A model generated the notes under the pieces. That model did no database searches. It was not told where the DNA came from and saw nothing but the letters and a program-made list of their open reading frames with translations. From positions 1,364,001 through 1,428,000 of the forward strand of contig OZ244968.1 in the NCBI GenBank assembly GCA_965222645.1: a stretch of DNA of 64,000 bases, given 5' to 3'. Each line of letters begins with the position of its first letter. Position 1 is the stretch's first letter. The position numbers and the translations under genes were made by a program. Below are positions 18,236 to 27,603 of the stretch, in pieces. The DNA is from JABDMH01 sp965222645. Lineage in GTDB: Bacteria; Bacteroidota; Bacteroidia; Chitinophagales; Saprospiraceae.

Positions 18236-19240
18236 ATGAGATCTTCCAAATATATTCCGATTTTATACGGCAAGTACTTGAATGTCCTGGCAGCAATCTC
18301 AGAGAAGGCGGCTGCAGAAAAGGCATTTACCCTCTTCTGCACTCCCAGAAAAGGAGGTGTAAAACCACAGCAAGTGGAATACCTCAAACAGGCTGAAAAT
18401 ACAGTTGAATTAGTGAGGTTACTTCGGAAAGTGCCGATTTCACAAAATGAGTCAATTTTGGATGAGATTTTCACTTTTTTGAGATCGGATGATGCGTGTG
18501 TATCAGGCGATTGAAGAAAATGAAAATATCGCCAAAAGAGCCATTTTTGATTTGGCAACCTTTTCGGAGTAGGCTCACTCGTTGCGGGTAATCATATACA
18601 GACTTATTTCTGGCCAGGTGAAAGTGAAGAAGTTCTTCTCTTACACGGGTGGGAGAGCAATAGTTTCAGATGGCGAAACCTGGTCGCGCATTTACAAAAA
18701 GAGAACCACGCCATCGTAGCTTTTGATGCACCAGCTCACGGAAATTCCACCGGAAAAATCTTGAATGTTCCATTATATGCAGATTGTATCAGGCATATGG
18801 TTGATCTCCATAAGTCGAAAGTTTTAATTGGTCATTCTGTGGGTGCAATGGCTGCAATGTACTATCAGTACAAATATCATGATGAAAGTACAATTGGCAA
18901 AATTGTAAGTATCGGAGCTCCCTCTACATTGGATGGTCTGATGCAGTTTTATAAAAAGACTTTAAAATACAATCAGACTGTTGAGCAGGCGATCGATGTT
19001 CATGTTTATCACACATTGGGATTTCGCATAAAGGACTTCTGTATTCACAATTATGTGAAGGGAATAAACGTGCAGGGTCTTTTGATCCATGATGAGCTTG
19101 ACGAAGTAGCTCCAGTGACTGCTTCAGAAAAAATTCATCGCAATTGGAAAAATAGTCAATTCATAAAAACAAAAGGATTGGGTCACTCGCTGCATCAGGA
19201 TGAAGTCAACGAAAGAATAATTACTTTTCTCGCATCCTGA
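18236..19240 (+). pseudogene. Alpha/beta-hydrolase gene interrupted by a 166-bp MITE-like element
   Basis: The N-terminal part (ATG 18236) reads KYLNVLAAISEKAAAEKAF then TLFCTPRKGG, the usual opening of Bacteroidota alpha/beta-hydrolases. It is intact to about 18412 and then runs into a stop at 18512-18514. The rest of the enzyme resumes at 18581 with VAGNHIQTYFWPGESEEVLL, HGWESNSFRWRNL, AFDAPAHGNSTG (residues near the oxyanion hole), the nucleophile elbow GHSVGAM, Asp in LLIHDELDEVAP and His in GLGHSLHQDE. Everything needed for catalysis lies after the insertion. Removal of 168 bp restores one continuous frame (ENTVEL joined to VAGNHIQ). A shortened product starting near ATG 18761 would lack the first strands. 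Calling it dead is inference. Confidence 0.85.
18413..18578. mobile_element. MITE-like non-autonomous element with terminal inverted repeats
   Basis: The left end reads GTGAGGTTACTTCGGAAA and the reverse complement of the right end reads GTGAGCCTACTCCGAAAA, followed on both sides by TGCC; about 20 of the first 25-30 positions agree. No coding capacity is present. Inside, near the right end, lies GCCATTTTTGATTTGGCAAC, which recurs word for word at 53434-53453. The element sits inside a hydrolase gene. A 2-bp target duplication (TA left, TC right) is not convincing. Confidence 0.7.
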
Positions 19241-19451
19241 TCGACGCAATTTTATCTTATATTGCTAACCTGTAATAACCACATCAGTCTCATGCTGAAA
19301 CTTCCTGGCGCTTCAATCACTTTATCGTTGTTGTAGTATGAAGAATCACATTCCGGCTTCACTACCTCGATCCGGAAAAGATATTTCTAAATTGTGACTT
19401 AAATGATGTGGCTACAAACTGGTATATTCTTCAATAAAAACACTTATTCTG

Positions 19452-20738
19452 ATGGGTAAAAAGCTCTTTCTTTTCTTTTCCTTTTTTTCTGTGGCAGCAA
19501 TGTGTCCGGCACAGAGCAATATGTTGCAGCAAAAGGTGAATTCCGTAATGGCCCAGGTCATCGCCTGGAGACACGATATTCATCAAAATCCCGAGCTCTC
19601 CAACAGAGAGTTCGAAACGGCAAAGAAGGTTGCTGCCCATCTCAAGGCATTGGAGATGGAAGTAAAAACGGGGATTGCACACACTGGGGTTGTGGGAGTA
19701 TTAAATGGCGCAGAAGAGGGCCCTGTCGTGGCACTCCGGGCCGACATGGATGCCCTACCTGTCACAGAACGTGTCGATATACCCTTTGCATCCAGGGTCA
19801 AATCTGAATACCTGGGTCAGGAAGTAGGTGTGATGCACGCCTGCGGTCATGATACTCATGTAGCCATTCTGATGGGGGTCGCGAGTATTCTTGCAGATAT
19901 GAGGGATGAGCTGGCCGGTACAGTCGTTTTTATTTTTCAACCCGCTGAAGAGGGTGCACCTCCGGGAGAAGAAGGAGGTGCGGGATTGATGGTCAAGGAA
20001 GGAGTATTGACAGATCACAATGTGGACGTGATCTTTGGTTTGCACATTAATTCACTGACGGAAGTGGGGAAGATCCGTTACAAGGTCGGAGGGACACTGG
20101 CGGCTGCAGATATTTTCTCGATCGTGGTAAAAGGCTCACAAACACATGGATCAATGCCTTGGGCAGGTAAAGATCCAATCGTGGCTTCCGCCCAAATCAT
20201 AATGGGATTACAGACCATCATAAGCAGACAAACAGAACTCACCAAGGAGCCCGCAGTAATCAGTGTAGGTAAATTTACCAGTGGAGTGAGAAATAATATT
20301 ATTCCTGAGACTGCAGAGATGGTAGGCACTATCCGGACATTAGATATAGAAATGCAGGATAAGATTCATGAAAAGATAAAAAAGACAGCAAAGCTGATTG
20401 CTGAAAGTGCCGGATGTGAGGTGGAAGTGGAGATCACAAAAGGAGTACCGGTAACATATAATGATCCCGAACTTACGAAGGTGATGCTCCCCACCCTACT
20501 CAACGTGGCTGGAGAAGAAAATGTAATTGTTTCTAAGGCGATTACAGGAGCAGAAGATTTTTCCTTTTTTGCAAATGAGGTACCTGGATTATTTTTCTTT
20601 TTAGGAGGAATGCCAAAGGGCCAAAGTGTAGTCGACGCTGCCCCTCATCACACTCCAGATTTTTATGTAGATGACAGTGGTATGGAGCTCGGAGTCAAAG
20701 CAATGGTACAGCTGACTTTAGACTATTTGGGGCAATAG
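19452..20738 (+). CDS. Secreted M20 amidohydrolase (hippurate/IAA-amino acid hydrolase type)
   Basis: 428 residues. MGKKLFLFFSFFSVAAMCPA is a signal peptide. Metal-binding motifs of the M20D group are present: HACGHDTH at 129-136 with the conserved Cys131, PAEEGAPPGEEGGAG near 158-172 with the Glu pair, the His of FGLHINSLTEVGK near 200 and a C-terminal HHTPDF. Family members split an amide bond between an acyl group and an amino acid, or deacetylate. The preceding RADMDALPV is the usual substrate-site strand. It is monocistronic; the next gene is 180 bp away. Confidence 0.92.
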   Translation: MGKKLFLFFSFFSVAAMCPAQSNMLQQKVNSVMAQVIAWRHDIHQNPELSNREFETAKKVAAHLKALEMEVKTGIAHTGVVGVLNGAEEGPVVALRADMDALPVTERVDIPFASRVKSEYLGQEVGVMHACGHDTHVAILMGVASILADMRDELAGTVVFIFQPAEEGAPPGEEGGAGLMVKEGVLTDHNVDVIFGLHINSLTEVGKIRYKVGGTLAAADIFSIVVKGSQTHGSMPWAGKDPIVASAQIIMGLQTIISRQTELTKEPAVISVGKFTSGVRNNIIPETAEMVGTIRTLDIEMQDKIHEKIKKTAKLIAESAGCEVEVEITKGVPVTYNDPELTKVMLPTLLNVAGEENVIVSKAITGAEDFSFFANEVPGLFFFLGGMPKGQSVVDAAPHHTPDFYVDDSGMELGVKAMVQLTLDYLGQ

Positions 20739-20918
20739 AGCAAAAGTCCTAAAAACTTAAACGTTAAAAAACTCTGCTCTTGCCTCTGGCATGGCATACT
20801 TTTGTTCCATTGGCGTGGCTTGCCAGGCAGGCGACAAGAGTTTGATAAACCACCGGCTATAACGAAAATCATCTTGGCATATAACAAATAAAGGCCTGCA
20901 GATTTAATAAAAAAAAGC

Positions 20919-22565
20919 ATGATGGGATATAAAGGACTCCTTTATTACAGAATTTTAAAGTGGTTTTATTTGGCCTCTTTTCTGGCAATATACCCGGCCT
21001 CATCTGCTCAAACTCAAAATTATACAGCAAAGGGAAGTGTTTTTCTGGATAGCAATAAAAATGGCATTTACGACACCAATGAAAAAGGCATCGAGGGCGT
21101 AAAGATTTCGAACAGTAGGGATGTTGTAAAAACCGATGGTGAAGGCAGGTACACCATCAAATTGCCTCCAAACACCACACTTTTTTTATCCAAACCCGCT
21201 GGCTATACAACTCCACTCAACGAGGTACAATTGCCACAATTCTACTATCACTTTTATCCCGACGGCACTCCCGATGTGGCTGTTTGGAAATGGCCGGTGA
21301 TAGCACCTACAGGACCACTGCCCAAATCCATCGATTTTCCGCTGATCGATGAAAATATGACTGACAAATTTAAAGCAATGGGATTTGCCGATCCGCAGAC
21401 CAGCAATGATGAAGAACTGGATATGTTGCGCAAGGATGTTCTTGATGATCTATTTGGAAATCCCTATCAGGCAAAATTTGGTCTGGTAGCAGGTGATGTT
21501 GTAAATGATAATCTGGCACTCTATGACCGGCACAATAAATTGATGAGCCAAATCGGGATCCCCATTTGGAATGTGCCTGGCAATCACGACCTAAATACAG
21601 AATCACCAAATTATCTATTCGCTTCTCAAACATACAAGAGTGTATTTGGGCCGGATTATTACTCATTCGAATATGGAGCAGCGCATTTTCTGGCCTTAAA
21701 CAATGTCGGTTTTAGGGGGAAGGGAAAAGGATATACCGGGAAGATTGATGAGAAGCAATTAGAATGGATCGAAAATGATCTGCGAGATGTGCCTGATGAT
21801 AAACTAATTGTAATTATTACTCATATCCCGTTGCTCACATATGCAGACAATCGCACTTTTCCTCCAGGAACCAATACATCTAATTTTGAGCAATTATTAA
21901 AAATTCTCCAACGCTTTAAATATATCTATGCAATGGCCGGTCATGATACGAGCAATAGTTGGAAGGTCGAGGTAAATCACGAACACGGCTGGCATGGCAG
22001 GCCTTTTATTGCACATACCCTGGCTGAAGTGCGGGGTAATGGCTGGAATAAAGGACCCAGAGATGAGCGCGGAGTGCGACAGGCCACTATGCAGGATGGA
22101 AATCCCAATGGGTATTATGTGGTGCATTTCAATGGTCCATCGGTGAGGCCACAATTTATTCCTGCATCGGGTGATCCCGCAGATCGGTTGCGCATTGTAC
22201 TAGACCCACCATTGCAATCTCCCGGCAATGATTCTTCGGCACTCGATAGGGGCAGTCAGCCGGATAGTCTTTTTCTAGTTGTCAATTTTTTTGATGGAGG
22301 AGAAAGGGATCGCGTCACCATCTCACTCAATAAAATGCCAGCATTAGAAATGGAAAATGTAGAACGCACCGATCCCCATATGGAAAAACTTTTCCTTCAG
22401 TATGACAAGACTGATGATGCCTTTGGGTCCCCGGTGGTATCATCACATGTTTGGCAGTTTTTGCTGCCCAAATTAAAACCCGGATTGCACGTAGCATTGG
22501 TTCGTGCAGTCGATGAATTTGGTTTTGAAGATAGCGAGGTCTTCACCTTTGAGATTACGGAGTAG
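20919..22565 (+). CDS. Secreted calcineurin-like phosphoesterase with N- and C-terminal beta domains
   Basis: 548 residues. After a signal peptide (to about residue 31, PASSAQ), residues 35-85 form a SdrD/CnaB-like beta domain (GSVFLDSNKNGIYDTNEKG, DGEGRYTIKLP). The metallophosphoesterase domain follows: GDVVNDN near 193, VPGNHDLN near 217-224 (the GNHD motif), IITHIPLLTY near 297 and AGHDTSNSWK near 338 supply metal ligands. The C-terminal 170 residues are the beta domain that often follows this type of phosphoesterase. The first metal-binding DxH is not obvious in the usual place. Substrate unknown. Confidence 0.9.
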   Translation: MMGYKGLLYYRILKWFYLASFLAIYPASSAQTQNYTAKGSVFLDSNKNGIYDTNEKGIEGVKISNSRDVVKTDGEGRYTIKLPPNTTLFLSKPAGYTTPLNEVQLPQFYYHFYPDGTPDVAVWKWPVIAPTGPLPKSIDFPLIDENMTDKFKAMGFADPQTSNDEELDMLRKDVLDDLFGNPYQAKFGLVAGDVVNDNLALYDRHNKLMSQIGIPIWNVPGNHDLNTESPNYLFASQTYKSVFGPDYYSFEYGAAHFLALNNVGFRGKGKGYTGKIDEKQLEWIENDLRDVPDDKLIVIITHIPLLTYADNRTFPPGTNTSNFEQLLKILQRFKYIYAMAGHDTSNSWKVEVNHEHGWHGRPFIAHTLAEVRGNGWNKGPRDERGVRQATMQDGNPNGYYVVHFNGPSVRPQFIPASGDPADRLRIVLDPPLQSPGNDSSALDRGSQPDSLFLVVNFFDGGERDRVTISLNKMPALEMENVERTDPHMEKLFLQYDKTDDAFGSPVVSSHVWQFLLPKLKPGLHVALVRAVDEFGFEDSEVFTFEITE

Positions 22566-22752
22566 TGCCGCTATCAGCCGTATCGTCGTCACGTATGCAC
22601 CACATCGCTTGACTATTCCCTCCATCTTTTTGGCATAGTCTCACAGGATTCTAACTCCTGCCACATTTTTCATTACAGCGCATTTGCTTTTTGTCCAATC
22701 GATGATTAGCTTTGGACATCATATTTTTCACAACAAAAATCTATCGTCGATC

Positions 22753-24087
22753 ATGAAACAAAGCAGGAGATCTTTTTTGAAAAAAACAGCTGCCGGTTCG
22801 ACACTTGCAGTGACGCCTACCATTATACCCGCGAGTGTTTTTGGTGCCAATGACAGAGTAAACGCCGCCGTTCTAGGCCTCAACGGAAGGGGAAAAAGTC
22901 ATGTAAGTGGATTTATGAACCAGGAAAATGTTCGAGTGGTGACGCTTTGTGACCCCGATATGAATATTTTGAAAGAGAGGCAAAAAGATTTTAAAGAAAA
23001 ATATGACCTGGATGTCAAATTAGAGCAGGATCTCAGAAGGGTGTATGATGACCCGGATATTGATGTAGTGGGTATAGCGACTCCCAACCACTGGCACGCT
23101 CTGGCCGTAATTTGGGCCTGTCAGGCTGGTAAAGACAGCTATGTTGAAAAACCGGGCTCGCACAATATTTGGGAAGGACGGAAAATGGTGGAGGCTGCCC
23201 AGAAATATGATCGCATTGTACAACACGGTGTGCAGTTGAGGAGTTCGCCTGCCATCAACGATGGAATCAAGCTTTTACGGGAAGGCTACATCGGGAGAGT
23301 GTACATGGCCAGGGGCCTGGTGTTTCGCTGGAGAGCTGATATTGGTGATAAAGGATTCTCGGCCGTCCCTGATGGGTTGGATTATGATCTGTGGACCGGG
23401 CCCGCTTTAAAGCGACCCTTTAGTCGAAATCTGGTGCACTACAACTGGCACTGGCATTGGGATTACGGCAACGGTGATGTGGGCAATCAGGGTATCCACG
23501 AGACCGATCTCTGTATGTGGGGCCTAGACGTGGGTCTGCCTACCAAAATAACGTCTATGGGTGGAAAATTTCTTTGGGATGATTGTAAAGAGGTACCCGA
23601 AGTACTGACCTCAGTATATCATTATCCGGAAGAAAAAAAGATCATCCAATTTGAGGTGCGCCCCTGGTGCACCAACACTGAGGAAGGAGCGACGGTCGGA
23701 AACATATTTTATGGGGACAAGGGTATTATGGTTGTAAACGGATACAGTACATTTAAGACTTACCTGGGTAAAGACAGGGAGCCCGGTCTTTCAGGAGATG
23801 ATGGCGCTGCAGAAGCAAGCGGCATGGATCGTGGAGCTGGTGGTACGGATGGTCATATCGCCAATTTTATAGATGCGGTGAGAAAGCACGATGCCAGCAT
23901 TCTCAACGGTCCGGTTGAGACAGCGCATTTGTCTTCTGGTCTTGCGCATTTAGGCAATATCGCTTACCGGCTAGGCCGGGTCTTGACCTTTAATCCATCT
24001 GCCGAACGATTTGTCAACGATCCTGATGCAGATAAAATGTTACGAAGGGATTATCGAAAGGGTTTTGAAGTTCCGGAAATGGTCTAA
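22753..24087 (+). CDS. Gfo/Idh/MocA-family oxidoreductase, Tat-exported
   Basis: 444 residues from ATG 22753; the frame is open from a TTG at 22684, but the chosen start opens with MKQSRRSFLKKTAAG, a twin-arginine signal (S-R-R-S-F-L-K) followed by a hydrophobic stretch to about residue 27. The Rossmann strand VNAAVLGLNGRGKSHV binds NAD(P); GIATPNHWHALAVIWACQAG then KDSYVEKPGSHN carry the EKP motif. The second half has YNWHWHWDYGNGDVGNQGIHE and DLCMWGLDVGLP. Such exported members act on sugars or their derivatives. It is followed after 10 bp by a PmoA-like gene, so both probably serve one catabolic step. Confidence 0.93.
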   Translation: MKQSRRSFLKKTAAGSTLAVTPTIIPASVFGANDRVNAAVLGLNGRGKSHVSGFMNQENVRVVTLCDPDMNILKERQKDFKEKYDLDVKLEQDLRRVYDDPDIDVVGIATPNHWHALAVIWACQAGKDSYVEKPGSHNIWEGRKMVEAAQKYDRIVQHGVQLRSSPAINDGIKLLREGYIGRVYMARGLVFRWRADIGDKGFSAVPDGLDYDLWTGPALKRPFSRNLVHYNWHWHWDYGNGDVGNQGIHETDLCMWGLDVGLPTKITSMGGKFLWDDCKEVPEVLTSVYHYPEEKKIIQFEVRPWCTNTEEGATVGNIFYGDKGIMVVNGYSTFKTYLGKDREPGLSGDDGAAEASGMDRGAGGTDGHIANFIDAVRKHDASILNGPVETAHLSSGLAHLGNIAYRLGRVLTFNPSAERFVNDPDADKMLRRDYRKGFEVPEMV

Positions 24088-24097
24088 GAAAGTAAAA

Positions 24098-25144
24098 ATG
24101 AAAATATATTTTCTTCACTGTATAATATTTACTGCAGCGGGTTTGCTCTTATCTGCTCAATCTTGCAGCAAAAAAAATATCGAACTCACGGTGGATGAGG
24201 CTGCAAAAAAGGTCGATGTGAAAATAGATGGTAAACTTTTTACCTCCTATATGTATCCGGACAATATTATGAAGCCGGTACTGTGGCCGTTGATGTCGTC
24301 TCGAGGCAATATGCTGACCCGGAGTTTCCCCATGGCCGAGAAGGCAGGTGACCGGGTAGATCATCCACATCATGTAGGTGTATGGTTAAATTACGGAGAT
24401 GTAAACGGGCTGGATTTTTGGAATAATTCTGAGGCAATCCCGGAAGACCGGAAACACAAATACGGAACCATTTATCACAAAGCAATAGAAAGGGTACAGA
24501 ACGGAATGGGAAGCGCCTCACTCGGTACGAAAGCTACCTGGAAAACACCGGGAAACGAAGTGCTCCTTGAGGAACAAACCACTTTCGATTTTCTGGCCCT
24601 GGAAAATGTTAATATTATAGACAGAACGACCACACTTACGGCAATCGCTGACGAAGTGTCTTTTACTGACAACAAAGAAGGCATGTTTGCAGTGCGGGTT
24701 GCCAGGGAGCTTGAATTGCCGTCTGATAAACCCACCAAACTGATGGATTCGCATGGTGTTGTGACTGAAGTAAAGCAAATGGACAACTCGCTGGTGAGAG
24801 GAAATTACCGGAGCTCTGAGGGAATCGAGGGGGAAGGTGTCTGGGGTACGAGGGGTCGCTGGATGAAATTATCCAGTGTGATCAAAGGTGAAGAGGTCTC
24901 TCTCGTAATTATTGACCACCCCGACAATGTCGGATATCCCACATATTGGCATGCCAGGGGATACGGGCTTTTTTCGGCCAACACCCTGGGACAGAAAGCA
25001 TTGTCAGATGGTAGGGATGAGCTGAATTTTCGGATGAAAAAAGGAGATACCACCACTTTTAGATACCGGTTGGTTGTGGCCTCTCAGGATCTGTCTGATC
25101 AACAGATCAATAAGCTGACCGACCAATTTGCAAAGAGCAATTAA
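24098..25144 (+). CDS. PmoA-like (DUF6807) protein, probable lipoprotein
   Basis: 348 residues from ATG 24098; upstream in-frame codons from 24011 overlap the previous gene and are not signal-like. MKIYFLHCIIFTAAGLLLSA then QSC marks a lipoprotein signal. The DUF6807 core is seen in LTRSFPMAEKAGDRVDHPHH followed by VGVWLNYGDVNGLDFWN and SLVIIDHPDNVGYPTYWHAR then GYGLFSANTLGQ. The repeated DHP and HH motifs suggest a metal or sugar site. Family members are found with Gfo/Idh/MocA oxidoreductases in carbohydrate loci; activity is not known. The gene starts 10 bp after the oxidoreductase gene. Confidence 0.88.
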   Translation: MKIYFLHCIIFTAAGLLLSAQSCSKKNIELTVDEAAKKVDVKIDGKLFTSYMYPDNIMKPVLWPLMSSRGNMLTRSFPMAEKAGDRVDHPHHVGVWLNYGDVNGLDFWNNSEAIPEDRKHKYGTIYHKAIERVQNGMGSASLGTKATWKTPGNEVLLEEQTTFDFLALENVNIIDRTTTLTAIADEVSFTDNKEGMFAVRVARELELPSDKPTKLMDSHGVVTEVKQMDNSLVRGNYRSSEGIEGEGVWGTRGRWMKLSSVIKGEEVSLVIIDHPDNVGYPTYWHARGYGLFSANTLGQKALSDGRDELNFRMKKGDTTTFRYRLVVASQDLSDQQINKLTDQFAKSN

Positions 25145-25532
25145 CTATTCCAAATAGATAGAATTCTCAACTACAGCCGGTTTTTCTACCTAGTAGACGA
25201 ACCCACTGAATCTTATGACAAATTTTCAATTATTTTTGCACCTCCCGAAAGCTTTCGGGATCGTTGCAAAGCGTCGCCAGAGCTCCTGCTCTGTCTACGT
25301 TTTGCGTCTCATCTGGCAACAAAAATATACTTAAAACTTTGTGACAACATTAAATGGGTTCATCTACTAGTTGTTCCCCAAGCAGTTGTTGTCATCTCAC
25401 CGCCGGCCCTCGATTTTGCCACCAACAATTAGCGTTATTACCCATTCTGTTCGTCTGAAATAACATTTTTTCAAATTTTTGTTATTGCAGAATAGCAAAA
25501 TAACATAGTTTTGTTGCTCATAGACATCAACA
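25145..25532. other. Intergenic region holding a MITE-like element
   Basis: The only structure in this stretch is the inverted-repeat element at 25190-25370. The last 90 bp are AT-rich with a short GTTATT...AATAAC inverted repeat at about 25481-25504 and probably carry the promoter of the ATPase gene. No open frame looks real. Confidence 0.6.
25190..25370. mobile_element. 181-bp MITE-like element with ~37-bp terminal inverted repeats
   Basis: The left end begins CTAGTAGACGAACCCACTGA and the reverse complement of the right end begins CTAGTAGATGAACCCATTTA; the first 16 bases differ once, and about 30 of the first 37 agree. If CTAG is a 4-bp target duplication, the element proper starts at TAGA. 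The centre holds a perfect 16-bp palindrome CCCGAAAGCTTTCGGG at 25244-25259 and a GTTGC...GCAAC pair further out (25263 to 25319). No coding capacity. Sequence differs from the elements at 18413 and 53263, so it is a separate family. Confidence 0.75.
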
Positions 25533-26723
25533 ATGGAAGAACTCTTAGGAAGATCACATCAACGAATTGACAGTGTTTCGACTGAATTCATCAGGGGAAT
25601 GCAAGAACAGATCAATTGGGATAATCGTTTGATCGGTATCAGGGGTGCCAGAGGAGTTGGTAAAACAACCCTGCTTTTGCAACAGATAAAAACTGCACTT
25701 GCGGGACGAAGGGTTGCATTTATCAATCTGGATGACTTGTTCTTTAGTTCAAACACCCTCATTGAATTTGCAAAAGATTTTGCCAGCAGAGGGGGAGAAT
25801 ATCTATTTATTGACGAAGTCCATAAATATGAAAACTGGTCATCCGAAATAAAAAACGCTTATGATTACTTTCCATCACTAAAGATTGTATTTACAGGTTC
25901 TTCCATCACTAAGATCTTAAATGCCAAAGCAGATCTCAGTAGGAGGGCTGTAGTTTATGAGATGCAAGGTCTATCATTTAGAGAATACTTAAACTTGACC
26001 CAGGGCACAAGTCTTAGTACCATCAGATTAGATAAACTACTGACTGATCATGCTCAGTTGGCCATAGATATCACCAGGAAAATCAAACCCTTAGCACATT
26101 TTGGCAATTATTTAAGAAGAGGATATTATCCCTTTTTTCTCGAAGGCATCGAACCATATTGGTTTAAGATCAATCAAACGATCAAACTCACATTGGAAAT
26201 CGATCTAAACCATCTGGATGGATACAATCCTCAGTTCGTAAACAAAGTCAACAAATTGTTATTTTCGATCTCAAGTTCTGTTCCATTTAAACCCAATATC
26301 ACAAAGCTGGCAGAACGGATTGGAATGAGTCGGGGCATGCTGACACAATACTTTTATTTTCTTGCGCAAGCCAAAATTTTAAACTTACTCCATTCGGAAA
26401 AACGAGAAATCAGCTTCCTTCAAAAACCCGATATGGTTTATCTCGAAAATACTAATTTACTACACGCTATAGCTCCAAGTAATGTGGAACCAGGAAATAT
26501 TAGGGAAACTTTTTTTATCAATCAGGTCGGGTACAAACACATGATTCAGTATCCTGCTAAAGGTGACTTTCTGGTGGAGGAGGAATATTTATTTGAGGTA
26601 GGGGGCAAAAACAAAACAGGCAAGCAGATGGGAAAAGGGCAGAAGAATTATGTGGTAGCAGATGATATCGAGGTCGGGAGTAGAAACAAAATACCTCTTT
26701 GGATGTTTGGCTTCTTATATTGA
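25533..26723 (+). CDS. AAA_14/DUF4143 ATPase
   Basis: 396 residues. A Walker A loop GARGVGKTT lies at 38-46, Walker B as EYLFIDEVHKYENWSSEI near 89-105, and a sensor FTGSSI near 118. This is the AAA_14 domain; the C-terminal part (LFEVGGKNKTGKQMGKG and so on) is the DUF4143 region, whose nuclease-like fold has Glu/Lys residues at EVGGK. Members often act alone and their role is unclear; several were suggested to sit with toxin-antitoxin or defence genes. It is isolated here, 162 bp after a MITE-like element, with no neighbouring partner gene. Confidence 0.9.
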   Translation: MEELLGRSHQRIDSVSTEFIRGMQEQINWDNRLIGIRGARGVGKTTLLLQQIKTALAGRRVAFINLDDLFFSSNTLIEFAKDFASRGGEYLFIDEVHKYENWSSEIKNAYDYFPSLKIVFTGSSITKILNAKADLSRRAVVYEMQGLSFREYLNLTQGTSLSTIRLDKLLTDHAQLAIDITRKIKPLAHFGNYLRRGYYPFFLEGIEPYWFKINQTIKLTLEIDLNHLDGYNPQFVNKVNKLLFSISSSVPFKPNITKLAERIGMSRGMLTQYFYFLAQAKILNLLHSEKREISFLQKPDMVYLENTNLLHAIAPSNVEPGNIRETFFINQVGYKHMIQYPAKGDFLVEEEYLFEVGGKNKTGKQMGKGQKNYVVADDIEVGSRNKIPLWMFGFLY

Positions 26724-26965
26724 ATGAATCTCGAAGCGACGGAAATCCCATATAATAAATAAGCCGGTTAAAAAGGCAGGAGACATAAATTTCTACAGCT
26801 CGAAACTTAGGGGTAACTCGTCAAATGCCCTTTATGCCCGATGACTGATTTTGCTATACGATTCTGTCTCATTGCTGTCTACTCCTGTGGATCCCAAAAC
26901 GCTAACTTTTGTTCCATAACCTGGACAAGATCAAAAGGCACGAGGAAGTACGGTGACTATGTCTA

Positions 26966-27583
26966 TTATCTTCCCAGCACTCCCCTACCCTCAGGACCAT
27001 AACAAAACAGCAAGTCGAGAATACTCAAGTTAGGTAGAAATCCGTGTCGATCTTCAAATACTTGAGCATACTCAGGGACATCCTTTTCCTCTTGAAAACT
27101 CTTTAAAGTATAGTGATTTCGCCGGTCATTTACTCCATAATCACCAATATACTTCTCGCTAAACTCTGGCAAAGAATAGCAGTAAATGTCTTGTAAGAGC
27201 AATATAATTTTATTGTTAAGGTCAAATAAATACTTACCTGATGAATTGTAGACATTTTCTATCACCGGAAAATAGTCTTCAAAAAAAGGAGCTTTGCCGT
27301 ATGCGGCCCTTATAGATTTTAGTTGATTTTTTCGCCAATCTTCCTCGTAACTTATTTGCACTTCCGTAATCTTCTGTTGCTCGTGCTTACCCTTACGCAA
27401 GGGCACAGTCAGAATCTTTACTCCCTGGGCAGTAGCGATGATGCATTTGTTACGAAACGATCGCTTTTGATAATTTTCATGTTTCTCGACGATCACTCTT
27501 CCCTGCATCAAATATTGGAAAAACACGATAGGCGGGAAAAACATAGTCTCAAAGACAACCGGCTTACTATTCTTAAGATCCAT
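26966..27583 (-). CDS. WbqC-family protein
   Basis: 205 residues from ATG 27583; an ATG at 27613 would add ten residues and overlap the divergent glycosyltransferase start, so the inner one is preferred. Motifs: MFFPPIVFFQYLMQGRVIVE, RSFRNKCIIATAQGVKILTV then PLRKG, ISYEEDWRKNQLKSIRAAYG and KAPFFEDYFPVIENVY. WbqC proteins are found in O-antigen and surface glycan loci and are thought to attach or modify an amino-linked residue; a precise reaction is not established. It is divergent from the GT2 gene, which supports a shared glycan function. Confidence 0.9.
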   Translation of the reverse strand: MDLKNSKPVVFETMFFPPIVFFQYLMQGRVIVEKHENYQKRSFRNKCIIATAQGVKILTVPLRKGKHEQQKITEVQISYEEDWRKNQLKSIRAAYGKAPFFEDYFPVIENVYNSSGKYLFDLNNKIILLLQDIYCYSLPEFSEKYIGDYGVNDRRNHYTLKSFQEEKDVPEYAQVFEDRHGFLPNLSILDLLFCYGPEGRGVLGR

Positions 27584-27603
27584 AGTTTTGTCGCGTAAAA
27601 ATA

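Noticed and set aside
20739..20918. Possible terminator or repeat after the M20 gene
   Set aside because: AGAGCA...TGCTCT and CTTGCC...GGCGACAAG pairings are weak and no T-run follows; not enough to call.
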